Source: Diogma glabrata (Eukaryota; Arthropoda; Insecta; Diptera; Cylindrotomidae). From it: a stretch of 64,000 bases of DNA. This document shows, one piece after another, positions 41,799-53,925 of the stretch (the first letter of the stretch is position 1; every line of letters starts with the position of its first letter). The stretch lies in assembly GCA_963693315.1 (NCBI GenBank), contig OY856188.1, positions 190,816,811 through 190,880,810 of the forward strand, written 5' to 3'. The translations under genes were made by a program, and so were the position numbers. Below the pieces are notes generated by a model, which made no database searches, was not told the DNA's origin, and saw only the letters and a program-made list of their open reading frames with translations.

Positions 41799-44700
41799 AC
41801 TAGCGCCGAACAAAAAGGGACCCGTTAGCTTAATTACAGTTATATTATTTGGTGGGAAAATATTTTCCAGGTTGGGCGTTGGCAAGCCGGTTTTTTTTTG
41901 AAAAAAACTTTTTTTTGTGGAACATTTTATATTATTATATTTATATATTTATATATTAATTGATTATTTCAATTCAGATTAATTAATATCTATATATAGT
42001 TTATTTTTCGCGTCGGTTTATTTAGCTAAATTTTGTTAGAAAGCTAGAGGAAAAAATAAAGGTTTAGTTTCTAAGGTGTTCATGTGTATATTTATCATAA
42101 GTACTCTAAATTTATATTTTCAAATTTAAAGAATTCCGCGTTTCTCTTTGTAAGTTTTAGGATAAACCAGTTGTGGTTTTTTTTTGGTAATAGGGTGGTG
42201 GCAACCGGTTTGGGCCGTGGTTGTCAATCAGCTTTTTGTGTATCTTGAAATAAACCAGTTATTGGTTTCGTTTTGATTAGGAAATTATATATTTTGAATT
42301 TTGATAAGAATGTATACAATTATGAGGGGTCAGGGGTTGATAAGGAGGCCCCTGTTCCTCATTGTATAATTAGTTAAGACTAATTTTTTTTTTAATTTTG
42401 AAAAAAACCGTTTTGGGACAGCAATTTTTTTGGAGATTGTTTTTTGTGCTGTCATTTGCTTTTAGTAATACTAATTGTTTTTTTATTTGGAAAAAAGAAA
42501 ACCGTTTTGGGGAAGCAGTTTTTTTTTGAAATTTTTTTATGCTACCATGTACATATTGTACATATATTTGTTTATATATTGTACATATTTTTGGATGATG
42601 CAATTAATTTATATATGAAATTAATCGTATGTTTTTCTGATTGTGGTTAAGTCATGTTTCTATGAGTTTTAGGATGTTATTAACGTAATAAAGGTTAACA
42701 TTGACCAAATAGCTTTTCAACAGTTTTGTATAAGTTTAAATCTTTCGTCACTACTTTCAAAGTATTATTGGTCTGAGTTTATGGAAGTACAATTGAAAAT
42801 AATTAATTCCCATCAACTTTATAGAGTGAGCCGGATCCAAATCAATATCTCTACATTTGTCATCATAATGATCCGCGGATGTACGTATACAGATCTCGTA
42901 TGAGTCCATTTTAGCTACCACCATTTTTTTAGAATTATTTTTTCATTGCGATTAATTTTAAAAAGTGGTATAGATATGGAAACAGTTGTTCTTAGCTAAC
43001 ATTTATTTTTGTTTTGGATACAATAAATAAAGCGAAAGATTTAACCTAAACAAATATATTAGAGTTAATAACTTAAAAATTAGTAAGCTTAGTTTGAATT
43101 TAAAATAATCGTAATTTTTTTTATAATATAAATTACCAATTTATTATCTAGTCTGAAGATTAGATTTAATTAATTTCATGTAAAACTTTATTAACACATA
43201 TTATGTATTTCATGTTTCGATTTAGCATTTTTAAATAAGAAATTATTTAGATTATGGATAAGTTATATATTATTTAGGTTTATTGATTCACTTTTCTCAG
43301 CGGTAGGCCTAAAAAGCCATCCATAGAGCTTCACTCTTTAACATTAATGTCGTTCTTAGATCGCCTATGGCCATCGGGGTTATGCGATCGAAGAACATTG
43401 GTTTCTTCTCTTTATTCGGCGAGGAAGTTCTCGGGGACGAGGAGTGGTGTTGCTGTGTTTGTACTTAGGTGCAAACCAGTAGTACCATTCTTTGCTCAGA
43501 GGCTTCTTCGGTGTAATGAAGAGAAGAACCAATTGTACTTTGCTTTCAGGATCAGAGGCTTCACCTCAAACAAATTCAAAAAACTTTTCCACTTTTCCAC
43601 TTAGCTTTTACAATAAAACAATTTTTCATAGAGTTTAGGGTTTGAAGTCTGGTGCTCGGGAGCGTTCTTCAACTTTCGCATTAGGTTTAGGTGTAATTTA
43701 TTTGTAGACTAAACAAGCACAACTGGGTCAGTAGAAATGGACCTAGTGTCTAATCGTGACAGTTGTGATTGTTTTATTAGGTTGGGGAGAATCTGTTCTG
43801 TAGAATCTGGTCGTTAGGGGCTTTTCTAGTCAGTTCTCACATGCATTGTTGGAGTGGGCTCGCGAACGCGGGAATTCAAATTTAAACAAAATGGATATTG
43901 TAACCATACTTACTTTTTACAGTTGTCTCCAGACGAATCTTGATTTTGGGAATCTCTTATGATATTAAATAAAAAAATAAAATAAATCAAACAAATTTTT
44001 CAAAAATTAAATAAATAAATTTTTTTATTAAATAAAGTAAATTTTCGTAATTAAATAATTTTAGGTAAATAAATAATTTTTTTTAGAATCTAAATAGTTT
44101 TAGGTAGCTAAATAAAATAAATTTTCTTAATTAAGCTTTACGTCAAGATATAAATAAATATTTTTTATTTTTTAAAAAAAAAATAAATCAATATTTCAAA
44201 GTTAGGACGGTGCATCCAATAAATAAACATCCTTTCTGAATATTTTTTATTTTTCAATTTTTTTTAAAAATAAATAAATATATTTTAGGGGTGCTATCGT
44301 CAATAACTAATTTTAGGTATATATAATTATTTCAGTATATCTGAAATTAAATAAATAGATTATACTTTTACATATATAATGTTTTAGGAATTTTTGTGAA
44401 AGATTCAGCAAAGATTGGCTACGACGGTGGTCCTTTTTGTTCCTTTATAAAGTTTGTTTTTACAAGAAAATCTTGTATGTTTTCGAATTGGGCGTTCGTT
44501 GTTTTTTTTCGTTTTTGTGCTTTCATCCTTTTTACATTTCCGTTGTACTGGCTCCATTTTTTTTTGTTGAGAATTGGTTTTACTATTGTTGGTGATTGCG
44601 AGTCATGATTTTGCGGGTTTTACCATCGAAATCTCTAGCGTCTGTTTCCTATATACCAAGCCTAAGTTTTTCAATATATTTTTTTTATAAAATTAAATTT

Positions 44701-44966
44701 AGTGTTAGAATTATTAGTTGTCATAAATTAAACATCTATTCTTAATCATTAGTTATTATAGTTATAAATTTAATTCTCGGTTTTTAGAATTTAAATAGGT
44801 GTTATATTTAATATTACTTAGTTATTATAATTTTTTTTATTAGTTATTAGAATTTCTATTATTAGTTTAAGTTTAATAGTGCTTTGGGGTTTTCTGTCAT
44901 GGAGGGGATGGCGACGTTTTTGTGATTTCAAGAGTAGAAATCTTGATTTTTACCTTGAATTCATGG
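41799..44966 (+). other. Interior of the LTR-like element, non-coding
   Basis: It starts with the putative primer binding site (41801-41822). It holds three diverged repeats around CCGTTTTGGG.AGCA..TTTTTTT (about 41890, 42405 and 42500) and a long A/T-only zone (43970-44370). Frames up to 85 codons (43347-43604, 44396-44608) show no retroviral or other domain. Confidence 0.6.
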
Positions 44967-46049
44967 TGTAACGATCGCAATAATCGCAAAACAATAATAA
45001 AATCAAATTCCTCTTTGTTTTCAATTCAATAGAAATGTATTACATTAATTTCCGTTCATTTTTACATTAATAGTACTTTTAAAATTTTCCCAACTTAACT
45101 GCTAATTGATTTTGAATATATTATAAAAAGCCAACGAACGTACTAAATTTTTATTTCCAATACTAATGAACAGACGTCGTTGTTAATCATTGCTGAATTT
45201 CAAGTATTACCCGATTTTGTTTTGACATCATAAGATGTCAAAAGCAAAATCACATTTGGCAATTTTAAAAAGATTCATTCCATTTTTGTGATTAAAAAGA
45301 AAATGTTCAATTGTTCTTGTTTTAAACATTAAATAAACATAGCTTATAGTTAAATAGAATTAAATTTTGTGTCTGGAAACATAAAGAATATTTTCAAATA
45401 ATTTTAACACAGTTTAATAATAAGTTATTCCACTTATTCTGACAGGTTAATTATTGTATGAAGTAAAATAATTTTGATCCAATTTCTATGATCAAAACAA
45501 AAATGTTTGTTGCATCTAAAGAATAAAGTGGTTGAAGATAAATGATGTAGTATTATTTTAAATTTATAATGGCTAATCCTTTTGATAGTGATAATGATAT
45601 CTTGGAAGGATTTTTTATGTCCGATTTGTAAAGAAGATTTAAAAACACCAGAACGTCTAACATCACACGTCGAGAATTTGCACTCAGAAGAACAAGATTT
45701 ATTGAAATCATTGAAAGATATTTTTAGTATTGCAAGGAAAAAAATATATAAAAGTTATTGATGAAACAGTGGAATTAGCAAGAAATTTTGATGAACCAGA
45801 TCATCAATCAACAATTTAAGATAAGTTATTGTTTTATTTTATATTAGTATTGAAATTTAGTTTTTTTTTTGTGTGTTTTAACTTGGGTATTTTGATGACA
45901 GGCTAATTATACAAAATAAGAGATTCCCAATCTCAAGGGTCGTACCGGGGATAAATAGATATCCGGCGTGCTAGGAAAATTTCTAGCATATTATATTTCT
46001 TTAAAGGTCCAAAAATAATAACTGGCTCCGTATCAGGGCCAGTATAATA
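44967..46049 (+). repeat. Right terminal repeat (1083 bp) of the LTR-like element
   Basis: Direct copy of 40715-41798 with the differences listed there. It ends at the duplicated CATG (46050-46053), after which Helitron coding resumes. It carries the second copy of the Rabenosyn-5-like fragment. Confidence 0.85.
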
Positions 46050-46607
46050 CATGGTTACTCCAAAAGATATAGAATTGTTTCATATGCGTTTACTTCTGTT
46101 GCATGTTCGTGGTCCAAAATCTTTTTTTGATCTACGTATGTATGAAGGTGTACCCTACCCTACTTTTGTTGCAGCATGTGAAGCTCGAGGTATTGCAACA
46201 AATGATAATGAATAGCGTGAATGTTTACTTGAAGCTTCAGAAATTCAATCACCAAAACAGTTTCGTCAATTATTTGCATTTATCTGTGGTTTGAATGTTC
46301 CTCCGAATGCTTTAGCTTTTTTTCTTGACAGCTCATGCAGGTTGTGGCAAAACTTTTGTTCAAACGGCAATCATTCATAAATTTAATTCACTAAATCTTT
46401 CGTGTATTGTAACTGCCTTCAGTGGTATTGCATCAACTCTTTTGATTGGGGGGCGAACTTTGCATAATGTTTTCAAATTACCAATTCCATTATTAGAGAA
46501 TTCAATGCCAAATATAACTCCAAACAGTGTACATGGCACATATATTAATAATGCATCAATCATTATTATAGATGAAATTTCAATGTGTTCTATTCATGCT
46601 TTAAAAT
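46050..46607 (+). pseudogene. Helitron polyprotein, C-terminal part with Pif1-type helicase motifs
   Basis: Coding resumes as VTPKDIELFHMRLLLLHVRG and FFDLRMYEGVPYPTFVAACE, and meets a stop at about 46215. It continues to FICGLNVPPNALA, then after a deletion to AHAGCGKTFVQ (Walker A), TAFSGIASTLLIGGRTLHNV and IIIIDEISM (Walker B, DE box). It ends at HALKLT, where the foldback hairpin begins; motifs III-VI are absent. The P-loop reads AGCGKT, compatible with the SF1 GxGKT consensus. Confidence 0.85.
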
Positions 46608-47053
46608 TAACTAGGAAGGCCCGGCGTGCTTCGCTACGCTTATAAATAAAGTTTTTGCGTAGACATTTTGTTGACGTAGAAGCAATGATTTCAAAAAGTG
46701 GTAACGAGAAATGCTAGCATATAATTTTTAATTTTTCTTTTTAAATATATGAATGAAAAATAATCAGAACTCTAGCTGATCAGTTCGGATATATGAAAAA
46801 TTAGCGATCAAATAAGTTAGAGATAAAATAAGCTTACTTGAAAACTTATTTGATCGCTAATTTTTCATATATCCGAACTGATCAGCTAGAGTTCTGATTA
46901 TTTTTCATTCATATATTTAAAAAGAAAAATTAAAAATTATATGCTAGCATTTCTCGTTACCACTTTTTGAAATCATTGCTTCTACGTCAACAAAATGTCT
47001 ACGCAAAAACTTTATTTATAAGCGTAGCGAAGCACGCCGGGCCTTCCTAGTTA
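46608..47053. mobile_element. Perfect 446-bp foldback hairpin element
   Basis: Arm 46608-46818 (211 bp) is the exact inverse of 46843-47053 as far as I can follow it, with a 24-bp loop. The ends read TAACTAGGAAGGCCCGGCGT; outside them, TA lies at both junctions. A GC-rich end (GGCCCGGCGTGCTTCGCTACGC) contrasts with the AT-rich inner arm. There is no coding. It terminates the Helitron relic. A transcript through it would form a long duplex. Confidence 0.85.
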
Positions 47054-47156
47054 CTATAATTGTTTTAGTGTTTTATTAGTCTCTAACAAAAAAATCTGTA
47101 AGAAAAACTAAACATGTTGGGATGTGATAAGTATGAAGTCTTTATAATAGTTATTT

Positions 47157-47275
47157 ATTATACAAGGGAAAAAAGTAGTAGATTTTAGCTCGAGGTTGTG
47201 TTGTCTCCCGACGCGAAGCGGAGGGAGACAAAAAACCGAGAGCTAAAATCTACAATTTTTCCCGTGTATAATACA
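47157..47275. repeat. GC-rich hairpin
   Basis: GTAGATTTTAGCTCG faces CGAGAGCTAAAATCTAC, with inner TTGTCTCCC / GGGAGACAA and outer TATACAAGGGAAAAA / TTTTTCCCGTGTATA pairs. The loop is GACGCGAAGCG. There is no coding. Confidence 0.75.
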
Positions 47276-47279
47276 CTAT

Positions 47280-48110
47280 TTTTTTCTGTGACTGGATAAA
47301 TATTAATATAATTATTGAAAAAATAATATTAAACAAATATTACAATATGTATATTCACCACACCATACGAATTTTTCTTGAATAAAAACTTAAAATTAAG
47401 TTTCATTTTATTTGTCAAAACCAGTTATTAACATCAAGAAGAAAACGGTATAACTTTTCATTAACATTAAAATAGTCATAAATGTTCATAAATATTCATA
47501 ATATTCATCATTTATGTGTATATATGTATTTATATATATATTTTTATCTATCCGGGAAAAAAGTACATACTTTTTTCCCGGGGAAAAAAGTATTTTATGA
47601 AAAGTAGCATTTTTGCACCTGTCAGCAGAAGTAAAATGTTAAACTTTTTTCCCGTCAAAGAAAAAAAGGTATTTTATCCAGTTTTGGTTTATATCGGCAT
47701 CATGCAAATTAGGGAAAACATGTCTTTGATCATTAAATCACATTTGCATATTATTTTTCTAAAAAAGAATGAGATTTGAAAACATGCTATTGTAAAAAAG
47801 TTGTGGATTGATGTTCACGTTTTAATGAAATGTTGTGCTATGTTATGGTTGTTTTTATTTATGATAAATGTGAATTAAAAGAAAAAAATTATTAGCATAA
47901 ACCAAAATTAATTTAAATCTTAAGTTTTCGTAAAATGAGAAGAGTAATCTTTTGTTCATTCATTCATTCATTATTTTAATTATTTTTCAACTTTAGCTTT
48001 ATCTCCAATTATTAAAACATTATTAATTTTAATATGACATGTCTTTTATTTTGAATTTTAAGCCGAATGTGTATGATTTGAAATAAAAAACTACATAATA
48101 CAAATAGTCA
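47280..48110. other. AT-rich spacer
   Basis: A small palindrome GGGAAAAAAGTA..TACTTTTTTCCC lies at 47552-47580, echoing the outer arms of the preceding hairpin. No gene recognised. Confidence 0.45.
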
Positions 48111-48116
48111 ATTGTT

Positions 48117-49078
48117 ACAAAGTAAAAATTAATAAAAATTAAAAATTAGAAATAAAAAATTAAAATTAAAAAAATTAGAAATAAAAAAAAAAAAAAATTT
48201 TAAATTAAAAGTTAAAAATTAAAAATTAGAAAAAAAATAAAAATTAAAAAATTAGAAATAAAAAATTAAAAATTAAAAATTAAAAATTAAAAATTAAAAA
48301 TTAAAAATTAAAAATTAAAAATTAAAAATTAAAACTTAAAAATTAAAAATTAAAAATTAAAAATTAAAAATTAAAAATTAAAAATTAAAATTAAAAATTA
48401 AAAATTAAAAATTAAAAATTAAAAATTAAAAATTAAAAATTAAAATTAAAATTAAAAATTAAAAATCAAAAATTAAAAATTAAAAATTAAAAATTAAAAA
48501 TTAAAAATTAAAAATTAAAATTAAAAATTAAAAATTAAAAATTAAAAATTAAAAATTAAAAATTAAAAATTAAAAATTAAAAATTAAAAATTAAAAATTA
48601 AAAATTAAAAATTAAAAATTAAAAATTAAAAATTAAAAATTAAAAATTAAAAATTAAAAATTAAAAATTAAAAATTAAAAATTAAAAATTAAAAATTAAA
48701 AATTAAAAATTAAAAATTAAAAATTAAAAATTAAAAATTAAAAATTAAAAATTAAAAATTAAAAATTAAAAATTAAAAATTAAAAATTAAAAATTAAAAA
48801 TTAAAAATTAAAAATTAAAAATTAAAAATTAAAAATTAAAAATTAAAAATTAAAAATTAAAAATTAAAAATTAAAAATTAAAAATTAAAAATTAAAAATT
48901 AAAAATTAAAAATTAAAAATTAAAAATTAAAAATTAAAAATTAAAAATTAAAAATTAAAAATTAAAAATTAAAAATTAAAAATTAAAAATTAAAAATTAA
49001 AAATTAAAAATTAAAAATTAAAAATTAAAAATTAAAAATTAAAAATTAAAAATTAAAATTTAAAAATTAAAAAATTAA
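48117..49078. repeat. (TTAAAAA)n heptanucleotide microsatellite
   Basis: About 0.95 kb of a 7-bp unit TTAAAAA, irregular in the first 150 bp (6- and 8-bp variants) and nearly pure after 48500. Confidence 0.95.
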
Positions 49079-49373
49079 AAGCCAAATTGCAACAATTATT
49101 AATTTCTATTTCAATTCAATTTTAATGTCGACGTCAACCCAATTTGTTTGTTATTGTTTTGAATATTTGAGCTTCCATTTAAACAACCCTTTTTTCACTT
49201 TTAATTGTAATTTTATTTTATATATAAATATAATATTTTACAAATTAATATTGATAAATTAATTAAGCAAACTATTTTTAAATTTAAATATTTAATAGAA
49301 ATTGGATTATGAATAAATTATTTAAACTTTAAACAACAAAAATGATATGTAATGAAGTGAGTGATAAAATAAT

Positions 49374-50250
49374 TTAATTTATTTCCATTATTTTATAATG
49401 TCCCCAAGCTAAAGTTTCATATTCATCCTTGACTAAAAATCTTTTGTCATCGTGAGGATTGAGTGCAGTTTTGATGTGAGTGTACGAACTTACAACATGC
49501 TTTTTCGATTGAATTAGGTTTTGAGTAACCACTTTTATCTTTTCGTTATTTAAGCAAAATGTATAATCATCAAATGTTAGTCTACATTTCATAATCTGTT
49601 TTTTCACCCCTTTCGCTTTCTTATTTTCTTCTTTTTTATCATTAATTTGCACTTTATGTGCATACATTTTTGATCGTAGGCCAACAAACTCCGTCATTAT
49701 TTTTCCATTATTCTCATCTTTCATCATACCAGGAATTTTTTTATTTACAAGTGGAATACCCCAAATATTATCAGCTTGATAATCGCTCGTATCGAAGTGT
49801 AAATGACAATCGTTTTTAATTATTTCATATATATCAGAACATAAAATTTCATAAATTAAAGTATCTGTGTCTGTATAACAAATTTTACAATTAGATACAA
49901 ATTGTGGGACCATATAGTCATAATGAAAGCTATAAAGAGTTGTTTTTGCCAAGTCTAGAATACACATTCCAATGTATATTGGTTTATTAAAAAATATTTC
50001 AGATTTATTTAATTCAATAGAGACTAAATTTTCATTAAAAATTGTGGAACATTTAAATTCGGGTTTCGATATATATGCCTCAGCACCATATCTTCCTAGC
50101 CATTTAGTTACCAATTTATTTATATTTGCGAACATTTTCCATTGTCTTTCCAAAAATAGCATTAATCATTAATTTGAAGAGATTCTTCTCGAAATCATTT
50201 TATTTCTGATTTTTTGATCCAGAACTGCATCGATGTTCAGGGTAAAATGG
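49374..50250 (-). pseudogene. Family B DNA polymerase, C-terminal part (palm/thumb)
   Basis: Minus strand: EKNLFKLMINAIFGKTMENV (50190-50130) is the motif B helix (K..NA.FGK). After a stop the frame 50162-49374 has WLGRYGAEAYISKP, KPIYIGMCILDLAKT and CYTDTDTLIYEI (motif C, YTDTD). FDTSDY, KIPGMMKDENNGKIMTEFVG and LRSKMY follow. These motifs are those of protein-primed, virus/Polinton-type PolB proteins found in many arthropod genomes. It continues the gene whose upstream parts lie at 53926-54410 and 55434-57243; the TIR transposon 50251-53925 separates them. A frameshift or stop after MENV disrupts it. Confidence 0.85.
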
Positions 50251-51299
50251 TATACTCAGAGAATTCTGTTATTAAAAACTATCAAAATAGCCATTAGATT
50301 AATAATTTGGTGATTATTATACAGCTAATCACAACTTGTGATTATTTTCACTAATTTCGTAATAACAGGCGTTATTAAACTAATATTTTTTGTTCGTAAG
50401 ATTTACTAACAAAAAAAATTTTAATTTTCAATCTTAAACCGATAGCTTTTATATTTATAAAAATTATTATTGAATTAATAACATAATGGGTTAGGTTAAT
50501 ATCAGATATCCATTGGATGAATGATATATATTATTAGAATAATAAAAAGTTGTCATTAAAATAATATCAGGTTATCAGATTAATCATACGGTCTTATTAG
50601 ATTAATAATAGTTTCTTATTAAATTAATATTAAGATGTTATTAAATTAATAATGGAATGAAACTTATATTTTACACTTTTAAATAAAAGAAAAATAAATT
50701 TTTATTAACAATTTTATTTATTTTTAATTATTTTTATTTAATTTTAAAGTATTTACATTTTATATATTTTGGTTTTTAACATAATTTAAACTTTTGTTTT
50801 GTTTTAAAGAATTTTCAAAATTTATATATGACAAAAATTAAAAAATGAAAGTAATGAAAGGAAATGCTCGTATGCAAAATAATAAATACTAAAAAATAAA
50901 TTTACATAATTAAACTAATAATATATATTATAGATTTGAATTTAACAAATCAATCAACAAATTTACGGAATAATGTGCTCTTTCTTTTTCAATGTATAAA
51001 AATACTTTTTAACGAAATTCCCAAAATTTGTTGCTGATATTTTAAATTCAATAAATAAAATATTTTGAACACACATTACATTATTAAAACATACTAGTAT
51101 TTGCGTTGACTTTGTTATAGATCCATCAATCAACAACAGAGGTTGAATTGATCCTTTTTGATCCTAATACTTTTATAACATCTCTTCTAAAATTTGAACA
51201 GTATGACCTATAATTGCACAACGGTTTTGAGAATCTCAAACAGTGTAATTTTTAAAAATTTTATGCTCCAAAATTTTTTTAGTTGGACGGAGTATGCTG

Positions 51300-52065
51300 T
51301 GCAGTAAATAAATTCACTAGTTTACAAATTTTGAACTTTTTTTGTCTCCCTGAATAAAACCCAACTTTTCTTATGGATTTGGACCTCCTGAACATGAATA
51401 TAATATTCATTTTTTTGGTTAGCTCTTGTTTTTGAGATATTCACGAAAAACCATTTTTTTCGGTGATCAAAAATGCTGTTTCGGATTTTGGGTCTCATAT
51501 TTTGCAAAACAAACAAATTAAATATATTAATGAAACATGTTCATAGTAATTATGCCAACAAACATTTTGATCTATATTTTGTAAAAATCCATTAAGGATT
51601 CTGGAAGTTACAGTCAAAATAAAGTTGAAAAAATACGAAAAATTCACGTTTTTTTTAAATTTTTCCATTTTCAACACCATAAATTTTGAACAAACAAAAA
51701 CACTAATTTTTTTTAGTTTCTTGGAACCTAAAGTAGCTTCAATTTTGAGTTTTGACTTTCTTTGGGAAAATTTGAATAACTTGCTGCAAACTGCACCAAT
51801 ACTCGTATCTTTTAGCTTAAAAGAAAGAAAATTGAAGCTACTATAGGTTCCAAGAAATTAAAAAAAATTTCTTTATTTGTTCAAAATTTATGGCGTTGAA
51901 AATGGAAAATTTTTAAAAAAAAACGTGAATTTTTCGTATTTTTTCAACTTTCGTATTCTTTCAACCTAAAAAAATGAATATGATATTCGTGCTTAGGAGG
52001 TCCGAATCTATAAGAAAAATTGTGTTTTATTTCGGGAGATTTTTCTTGTAAACTAGTTTTATTGA
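51300..52065. repeat. Imperfect foldback inside the 3.7-kb transposon
   Basis: GGACCTCCTGAACATGAATA (about 51384) is mirrored near 51995 (TTCGTGCTTAGGAGGTCC). The inner pair TTTTCAACACCATAAATTTTG / AAAATTTATGGCGTTGAAAA (51668 and 51885) and AGTTTCTTGGAACCT.AAGTAGCTTCAATT with its inverse (51713; 51828) continue the fold to a centre near 51780. Confidence 0.7.
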
Positions 52066-52189
52066 TAACAGAATACCATCTAAATACATAATATAACACA
52101 GAAGACAATAGAAAAATGTTATATTATTACAGAATCAAACATGGAATGGTTTTTTTCGACTTTCACCCGAAAAAATTACATATTAACAC

Positions 52190-52394
52190 TGCGTTCCAAT
52201 TAATGTTAAATTGTACTAAACGTTCTAAGACTAAATCAATGTAGTCAAATCAACATTTTGTTTCTAAATAATTGGGAAGAAATTCATATATTAAACAATA
52301 TCTAACAACTATTAATTTAGATTAAAATTCGGTAATTTTGTGAAATTAAATTTAGATTTAGAAGTTTAGTACAATTTAGCAGCTAACTGGAACT
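52190..52394. mobile_element. Small palindromic MITE
   Basis: GTTCCAATTAATGTTAAATTGTACTAAACG at the left is matched inversely by GTTTAGTACAATTTAGCAGCTAACTGGAAC at the right, giving arms of about 35-45 bp with a short unpaired centre. There is no coding. Confidence 0.65.
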
Positions 52395-53925
52395 CACTAC
52401 TCAGTATAAATGTCCAAAAACTACTTTTATATTTATATTTTATATAATCCTTCAAAGCTTTTGGAGCTAAAAAATAGACAAATTTAAAAAACTCACTTTC
52501 TGTCATATTCTCAGTATTGCGAAGCTCTTCAGCAATTTCTCTTGAGTTTTTTTATCTGTTATTTGCTCTTCAAATATGGGCTGAGTTTTCTAAATAAATG
52601 TTGGCAATTTACAAGAAATATCGCATGCTTTCGGAAACAATGTATAAAAATAAAATCAATGGCAATCTGAAAATTTTAAAAGGAAAATCATAATTAAAAT
52701 TTTATTGAAATATACTAATATTAAGTTATTAATTACCAACAAAGCGGCGATTTATATTGCTTCCATTTGGTTAAAAATTCCGGAGTTAATTTTTGTGTTG
52801 AAATGTAGTTGAGTCGTATAGTTATTTAGTACTATCCCATGCAGACTCAATTGCAGCCCAACTACTCTGTTCATTGAACAAAATTTCTATATGTTCAAAC
52901 GGATCTGCTTCATGAACTGAAAAACCATTTTTTTTTATCACGGTATAAACAGTAAAAAATTTAAAAAGTTTCACATACCGAAGGTATTCGTTTACTTGCC
53001 AACGACAAATCAGGTGTTTTTCTTTTACCAATAAGACCAGCTTTGGCATAGAATTAGAAAGTTATAAAATTTTTGATAAATTTTACCAGCTGGCTGTTTT
53101 CACTGGTTCTTTATTATAATATGTGGTCTAAAATCAAATGTCTCATTAAGTTTTAAAATTAGTTATCATTGTTAATTATAATATTTTACTTTTTAGCTAG
53201 TTAAAGTGTGATTTGAATTTAATTATCTTGAATTTTTAATGAAATTAAGACTTTATCACTTTAATATTTTATTTTATTTTTCCAAATATATTTTCGATCT
53301 CGAGGAGAGATCTCTTCAGGGAAGAAGTTTCTATAAACTAACTATCATTGTATTATTTTATTGTAAAAAGTAAAACTCACAATGCGTCCTTACTTTATCG
53401 ATTCATTTTTTTTAACAACACTTTTAACTATTCACAAAACTATTTAAAAATTTTTTTAAAGTAGTTTACTCAGCGTCTGGTTATTACAAATAAAAACCAA
53501 AGGTTAGATTAATGTATACTATTATTAATCTAATAATTTACGTTTGGAAAGTAAAAACGTCAGTAATTAATATAATAAAATAAATAAAATGGTTATTAAA
53601 TTTAACTACAAAAATAACAATTTATGTTTTTATTTTAATAGCTCTACGTTAATCACATGTCTTTTTATTTGAATATCTGAATTCATTTTTTTAATAAAAA
53701 TTGGTTATTAATTTAATAAACCGTTGTGATTTTTTTAATAATATTGACCGTATTTTTATTTTAATAAACATTTTTATTAAAATAATAACAAAAAGTATTA
53801 ACCGAACTACTGTGGTAATTATTTGAATAAAAATCGTATTTCGATTAATAAAATAACTTATTACACTTTTTTAAAACGGGCGGTTATTAAATTTACTAAC
53901 AAAATTCTCTGAGTGTAGGTCATTA

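Larger units (their letters stand above)
40715..46049 (+). mobile_element. Non-autonomous LTR-retroelement-like insertion (about 5.3 kb)
   Basis: Two direct repeats (40715-41798 and 44967-46049) bound about 3.2 kb. Precisely at the outer edges the Helitron reading frame stops and resumes: left CGATTATACATG, right CATGGTTACTCCA. This leaves a duplicated CATG (possibly up to ATACATG). The left repeat begins TGTAAC. Two bases after its end, TAGCGCCGAACA...GGGAC resembles a tRNA-Lys-type primer binding site with small changes. The interior shows no gag, protease, RT or integrase frames, so mobilisation would have to be in trans (TRIM/LARD-like). Strand is set by the putative PBS. I see no clear polypurine tract next to the right repeat. 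Confidence 0.75.
50251..53925. mobile_element. 3.7-kb TIR transposon inserted in the polymerase gene
   Basis: Left end ACTCAGAGAATTCTGTTA and right end TAACAAAATTCTCTGAGT are inverse copies. Subterminal regions on both sides are crowded with TTATTAAATTAATAA-type words (50275-50660; 53480-53900). Polymerase coding stops at HNDL on one side and resumes in the motif B region on the other, with some coding lost. No recognisable transposase: the frame 52822-53049 (minus) is unassigned. The duplicated target is not clear. It holds a large foldback at 51300-52065 and a small MITE at 52190-52394. Confidence 0.65.

Noticed and set aside
43347..43604. Gag-like protein in the LTR-like element
   Set aside because: No zinc knuckle, major homology region or extended open frame; composition explains the 85-codon frame.
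39686..46607. Intact, active Helitron
   Set aside because: The HUH segment is deleted, several frameshifts are present, helicase motifs III-VI are missing, and no terminal CTRR hairpin was recognised.
48117..49078. Interstitial telomeric repeat
   Set aside because: The unit TTAAAAA has no G run and does not match TTAGG or other known arthropod telomere repeats.
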